Source: JANNRA01 sp031401035 (GTDB lineage Bacteria; Desulfobacterota; Binatia; HRBIN30; CADEER01). From it: a DNA stretch of 18,125 nucleotides. The notes under the pieces were generated by a model, which saw only the letters and a list, made by a program, of their open reading frames with translations, was not told the origin of the DNA and ran no database searches. Position numbers and translations under genes: made by a program. Positions 14,891 through 18,125 of the stretch are shown one piece after another (the first letter of the stretch is position 1; each line of letters begins with the position of its first letter). The stretch is from assembly GCA_031401035.1 (NCBI GenBank), contig JANNRA010000083.1:1-18125 (forward strand), written 5' to 3'.

Positions 14891-15616
14891 CTACTCGCGG
14901 TTGAGCGCGATGGCGTAGCCGTTGGCCTGCGGCGGGAAGGAGAAGTTGGTCGTCGTGTACTGGGCGACCAGGGCGCGGGCGCCCGACTGCAGCGTCCCGA
15001 CCTGCAGCAGCTCGGAGTAGCGCGGCGGCTTGGCCTCGAGGTAGTTCAGGTTCAGCGGACTGATCACATCCATGGTGACCAAGTTCTTGCCGCTGGCGAT
15101 GAACAGGTTGCCGTCCAGGTCGGTGAGCTGGACCTTGTTGCGCACCACCTCGATCCGCACCCGCACAGTCTTCCGGTCGCCCATCAGGCCGGTGGCGGGG
15201 CCGCTGAAGGTGCCGAGCAGCGTCGTGTCGACGCCGGGCGGCACGATCGACGCGGTGGCGGTGGGCGTCGGCACGGCCTGCGTCGCGGTGGGGATCGCGG
15301 TCGACGTCGGCGTCTGGGTGGCGGGACCCTGGGTCGGCGTCCGCGTCGCCGTCGGCGCGACATAGCCGCAACCGTTCAGCGCGTAGGTCACCGCGGCGAT
15401 CAGCTCACTGATGCTCACCGCGCCGTCGCCGTTGCCGTCGAAGGCCGTGCACTGCGACACCGGGGCGGTGCCGAGGGCGATGTTCACGCCGCGCACGATA
15501 TCGCTGACCGAGACGGTCTCAGTGCCGCTGCAATCGCCGATACACCCCACCGCGTAGGCGCCGGGCGCCGCCATCACCGTCGCCGCCATCGCCACCACCA
15601 CTGCCATCGTCCGCAT
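14891..15616 (-). CDS. Secreted protein with N-terminal dockerin-like module and Pro/Thr linker
   Basis: 241 residues from the ATG at 15614-15616, with GGAGG 5 bases upstream. Signal peptide 1-22 (cut after AYA). Residues 25-84 (15365-15544) are the same four-Cys 60-residue module found at the C-terminus of the proteins at 6446 and 12001. Its first Ca2+ loop is lost (DCSGTETVSVSD) and its second is intact (DGNGDGAVSISE). A Thr/Pro/Ala linker (about 88-122, with repeats such as PTATQAVPTPTAT) leads to a C-terminal beta-rich domain (KTVRVRIEVVRNKVQLTDLDG, NLVTMDVISPLN) of unknown function. No catalytic motif was recognised. It stands alone, about 100 bp from its neighbours on both sides. Confidence 0.8.
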   Translation of the reverse strand: MRTMAVVVAMAATVMAAPGAYAVGCIGDCSGTETVSVSDIVRGVNIALGTAPVSQCTAFDGNGDGAVSISELIAAVTYALNGCGYVAPTATRTPTQGPATQTPTSTAIPTATQAVPTPTATASIVPPGVDTTLLGTFSGPATGLMGDRKTVRVRIEVVRNKVQLTDLDGNLFIASGKNLVTMDVISPLNLNYLEAKPPRYSELLQVGTLQSGARALVAQYTTTNFSFPPQANGYAIALNRE

Positions 15617-15651
15617 GCTGTCCTCCGCTTTCTGACTTCTGCGGCAGGGCG

Positions 15652-15686
15652 TTCAGGCGGGGTGAACGATGTTCAACCGGCCTGAA
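15652..15686. promoter_or_regulatory. 35-bp imperfect palindrome upstream of the secreted-module gene
   Basis: Arms 15652-15667 and 15671-15686 match at 14 of 16 positions around the loop GAT (TTCAGGC...TGAAC / GTTCA...GCCTGAA). It lies 36-70 bp upstream of the minus-strand start at 15616 and about 34 bp beyond the stop at 15720. It could be an operator for the downstream gene or a terminator for the remnant behind it; no T-run is visible. Confidence 0.5.
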
Positions 15687-15719
15687 AGGGCAAAATGGCG
15701 GGCCCGGACAGGTCGTCGA

Positions 15720-16337
15720 TCAGAACTGCCAGGTGACCGGCAGGCGGGGGTCGGGGGTGTACGAACAGTACGCGCCCGTCTTCACGGTCGTCTCGAAGTA
15801 CAGGCCGAGGTGGCGGTTGGTCGTCGTCATGCGCTTGATGGCCGAGCGGATGGCGCGGGTGACGTTCAGCCGCGCCCGTTCGGCGCGCGTCGAGCCGGGG
15901 CGCGGCGTGCCGTGCAGGCCGACGGCGCGGGCGAGCTCGCGGGCGAGAAACTCGAGCTGCTCGCGCAGATCCTCGACCTGGCTCCGGTAGGCAGCGCGGG
16001 CTTGCGCGTCGAGCAGAACGTGCGCCTCCGACGCCTCCTCGCCGGCGAAGCCGGCCTGCGCGGCGGCGGCGCGGGCGTAGTGCTGCCCCGGCGGCTCGGG
16101 CGGCGCCTGCTGCGCGGCGGCGAGGGCGAGCGCATGCAGCTCGGCGCCCGGCTGGCGCAGCAACTCGGCCAGATAGCGCACGCCGCTGGTGCCGCGCAGG
16201 CGCACGACGTCGGCGCCGATGCCGATGCCGATGCTCCAGTACTCGCCCTCACAGCGGAACTGCCCCGCCTTGCCGCCGCCGGCGCGCGGGGCGGCGGCGA
16301 GCGAGCGCGCGCCGGCCCTGACCGGAAACTGCAGCAA
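15720..16337 (-). pseudogene. C-terminal domain remnant of a large AAA-ATPase regulator
   Basis: The open frame encodes EGEYWSIGIGIGADVVRLRG, GVRYLAELLRQPGAELHAL, then a helical stretch (LLDAQARAAYRSQVEDLREQ), ERARLNVTRAIRSAIKRM, and the ending CSYTPDPRLPVTWQF. I recognise this as the C-terminal domain of large AAA-ATPase/LuxR-like or BTAD-like regulators, where it follows an ATPase and a long TPR-like region. Here it directly follows the ATPase fragment at 16249-16956 in a different frame, with the middle (hundreds of residues) missing. The frame stays open upstream to about 16440 (SESLAALAWAAEG). The only start near the boundary is a TTG at 16335-16337. It could be expressed as a short stand-alone protein, but a remnant is the simpler reading. 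Confidence 0.65.
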
Positions 16338-16956
16338 GCGCCCGGGCGGACTGTCGCGACCGGGCGCCGGGCCGCCGCCGCCGGCGCCCTCGGCCGCCCA
16401 CGCCAGTGCCGCCAGCGACTCGCTCGGCGGCGCTGGCGCGGACGTACGCGGCGGTTTCGGCGGCGTCCCAGCCGGCCAGGGGGAGGCGCGCGTCGGCGCG
16501 ACCGATGCGCGTCAACAGGCCGCCGCGCTCGGCATCGCGGTGCGCCTCGGCGTCGCGGTAGGTGCCGACGACGAGCAACGCGGCGCCCTGCAGGTCGCGG
16601 ACGAGGAACGCCAGCAGCAGCAGCGAGGCATGGTCGGCGGCGTGCAGGTCGTCGAGCACCAGCAGCAGCGGCGTCGCCGCCACGGCGCGTCGCAGAAAGC
16701 CGGCGACGGGGTTAAAGAGCGGAAAGCGCGTGTGCTCGGAGTCGTGCGCCGGCGGTGCCGGCAGGGACGGCAGGGCAGGCAGACGTTGCCGAAGCCCCGG
16801 CGCCAGCGTCAACAACTGGTCGCCGTCGCTCCCCACCAGGGTGGCCAGGCGGCCGTCGTCCACCCCCTCGGCCACCGCCCGCACGAGCACCGTCCACGGC
16901 CAGAAGGCCGGCGCGCCGCCGCCCTCCCAAGAGCGCGCCCAGCAGACGCGCGCGCC
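16249..16956 (-). pseudogene. ATPase-core remnant of the same regulator, lacking Walker A
   Basis: In this frame the sequence ARVCWARSWEGGGAPAFWPW, then VLVRAVAEGV and the Walker B region PLLLVLDDLHAADHASLLLL, followed by LLVVGTYRDAE, is clearly the NTPase core of AAA_16/LuxR-type regulators. The P-loop and first helices, normally about 50-80 residues before ARVCW, are absent; the sequence ends against the lipase gene start at 17010. Family similarity fades after GWDAAETAAYVRAS (about 16435). Beyond that this frame becomes Arg-rich nonsense to a stop at 16249, while the C-terminal domain resumes in another frame. At least a 5' truncation, a large internal deletion and a frameshift are implied. 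Without Walker A it cannot be a working ATPase. Confidence 0.68.
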
Positions 16957-17009
16957 GCATCCGGAGAGGCCTACCGCAGAGGTGCGGCAATCGCTACTCT
17001 CTCTCTGTC

Positions 17010-17783
17010 ATGAGTGATACCTCCGCCATCCGCCCCCCCGCCGCCGGGCTGCTGCTGCTCGAGGGCCGCGCCCTGCTCGAACTCGCCGCGCTGCTGCCCG
17101 CCTGGCCGGCGCTGCGCCGCGCCCCGCGCGGCGACGGCCATCCGGTGCTGGTCCTGCCCGGCCTGATGGCGAGCGACTTCTCGACGCGCGCCCTGCGCGG
17201 CTTCCTGCGCGACAAGGGCTATGCGGCGCATGGCTGGAAGCAGGGCCGCAACCTGGGGCCGAGCGACGCGCTCATCGCCGCCATGGTCGAGCGGCTCACC
17301 GATGTGCAGCGCCGGCACGGCCGCCGCGTCAGCCTCATCGGCTGGAGTCTGGGCGGCATCTACGCGCGCGAGTTGAGCCGCGCCATGCCCGACCTGGTGC
17401 GCCTGGTGATCACCCTGGCCAGCCCGTTCCGCGACGTCGCGGCCGTCAACGTCCCGCGCCGCCTGCAGGCGCGCGCGCGCCGCGACAACCCGCTGCAGGA
17501 CGACGCCGTGCTGCGCGCCCACCTGCGCGATCCGCTGCCGGTGCCGACGACGGCGATCTTCAGCCACAGCGACGGCATCGCCGCCGGCGCCAGTTGCCGC
17601 GCCGACCCGGCGCCGCGCACCGAGAGCCTGGAGGTCGAGAGCAGCCACCTCGGCATCGGCCATCATCCGGTAGTCCTGTTGACCATCGCCGACCGCCTGG
17701 CGCAGCCGGAGGGGACGTGGACCCCGTTCGTGCCGCCGCGCGGCTGGCGCTACCCGCTCGTGCCACGGGTGGTGACGGACTGA
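17010..17783 (+). CDS. Lipase/esterase-like alpha/beta hydrolase
   Basis: 257 residues from ATG 17010. The alpha/beta hydrolase pattern is clear: VLVLPGLMASD near residue 46 (the oxyanion loop, as in triacylglycerol lipases and PGAP1-like proteins), the nucleophile S113 in IGWSLGGIYAREL, the probable acid D188 in SHSDGI, and the base H213 in ESSHLGIGHHP. The GLM-S-D, GRNLGP and LITLASPF-like segments match the 'esterase/lipase' proteins common in soil bacteria, which are related to the PHA depolymerase and lipase superfamily. No signal peptide is evident, so it is probably cytoplasmic. There is no Shine-Dalgarno; the leader is a CT-repeat. It begins directly at the broken edge of the ATPase remnant and converges on the hydrolase at 17839. 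Confidence 0.86.
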   Translation: MSDTSAIRPPAAGLLLLEGRALLELAALLPAWPALRRAPRGDGHPVLVLPGLMASDFSTRALRGFLRDKGYAAHGWKQGRNLGPSDALIAAMVERLTDVQRRHGRRVSLIGWSLGGIYARELSRAMPDLVRLVITLASPFRDVAAVNVPRRLQARARRDNPLQDDAVLRAHLRDPLPVPTTAIFSHSDGIAAGASCRADPAPRTESLEVESSHLGIGHHPVVLLTIADRLAQPEGTWTPFVPPRGWRYPLVPRVVTD

Positions 17784-17809
17784 GCGACCCCGGGTCCGGC
17801 GGGAGCAGC

Positions 17810-17835
17810 GAGGGCGCGGCGGTAGCCGCGCCCTC
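17810..17835. terminator. Perfect 11-bp hairpin between convergent genes
   Basis: GAGGGCGCGGC (17810-17820) pairs exactly with GCCGCGCCCTC (17825-17835) around the tetraloop GGTA. It lies between the stop codons at 17783 and 17839 of converging genes, the normal place for a two-way terminator. T-runs are absent, as is common in GC-rich genomes. Confidence 0.7.
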
Positions 17836-17838
17836 CGG

Positions 17839-18125
17839 TCAGGCACGTACCCACGCCAGGTGGGCGGCGATCGCCGCCAGCCAGGCCGTCGGGTTCTCGA
17901 TCTGCGGGCTGTGGGCGGCGTCGGGAATGGTGATCAGGCGGGCGCCGGGAATGCCGGCGGCGAGTTCGTCCGCGGCGGCGAGAAAGCTGGTATCCTCCGC
18001 GCCGACCAGCACCGTCGTCGGACAGGTGATGGCGCCGAGGTGCGCCAGCAGCGACGGGTGATCGACCACCTCCAGCGCCAGCGCCGCGAAGGCCTCCGGG
18101 TCCATCGCCGTCAGGCGCCGCCAGC
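17839..18125 (-). CDS. Alpha/beta hydrolase, C-terminal part (runs off the window)
   Basis: The last 95 residues of an alpha/beta hydrolase whose start lies beyond the right edge; the frame is open to base 18125. The features are those of the C-terminal half of the family: ITCPTTVLVGAEDTSF, with the catalytic acid D in the GAED motif, and LITIPDAAHSPQIENP with the catalytic His, then a final helix WLAAIAAHLAWV. The nucleophile would be upstream, outside the window. The pattern fits small-molecule hydrolases such as 3-oxoadipate enol-lactonase-like enzymes, but the substrate cannot be told. Confidence 0.85.
   Translation of the reverse strand, partial: WRRLTAMDPEAFAALALEVVDHPSLLAHLGAITCPTTVLVGAEDTSFLAAADELAAGIPGARLITIPDAAHSPQIENPTAWLAAIAAHLAWVRA

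Noticed and set aside
15231..15360. A minisatellite in the Pro/Thr linker region
   Set aside because: The repetition is at the amino-acid level (Thr/Pro/Ala linker) with no exact DNA unit repeated in tandem.
1..18125. CRISPR arrays, tRNA or rRNA genes, complete insertion sequences
   Set aside because: Looked for and not seen: no regularly spaced repeats, no tRNA-like cloverleaf, no transposase or integrase reading frame.

Overview
Organism: the window is high-GC bacterial DNA (codon third positions almost all G or C). Exported proteins here carry an unusual 60-residue, four-cysteine, dockerin-like EF-hand module. From memory, such modules are frequent in uncultured lineages formerly lumped with Deltaproteobacteria (for example Candidatus Binatia/Binatota). 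That assignment is inference: there is no rRNA or marker phylogeny here. I see no tRNA, rRNA, CRISPR array or complete insertion sequence.

Layout, left: a perfect 15-bp inverted repeat at the window edge, then a Tat-like pyridoxamine-oxidase-fold protein and the isoprenoid enzyme IspH on the minus strand. Divergent from ispH lie a GNAT acetyltransferase and an NhaP2-type K+/H+ antiporter. This part looks like ordinary chromosome.

3751-5942, small accessory island: an AAA/DUF4143 ATPase whose start codon is inside a 33-bp near-perfect palindrome; a broken AbrB-type antitoxin (frameshift near the start and an in-frame TAG) with no toxin beside it; a decayed tail of a gene related to the intact exported gene at 6003-6419; and a complete BrnT/BrnA-like toxin-antitoxin pair.

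6003-14085, secreted-protein region: two back-to-back gene strings. On the minus strand a parallel beta-helix/IPT protein, a beta-propeller protein ending in the dockerin-like module, and a small exported beta protein are separated by 23-26 bp. On the plus strand a membrane alpha/beta hydrolase, a small exported protein and a zinc metalloprotease/beta-propeller/dockerin-like protein are tightly packed. The two strings share one CATG as their start codons, with no intergenic DNA, and the beta-helix protein has no signal peptide, which suggests a rearrangement or assembly junction there.

14209-18125: a Uma2-family nuclease-fold protein, a secreted protein with the same module at its N-terminus, a wreck of a large AAA-ATPase regulator (no Walker A, middle lost, frame broken), a lipase-like hydrolase, and the C-terminal part of another alpha/beta hydrolase running off the right edge.

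Working idea: the three module-bearing proteins may be displayed or assembled at the cell surface through a common, unidentified partner. The island and the ATPase remnant show that the locus has been shaped by insertion and decay.
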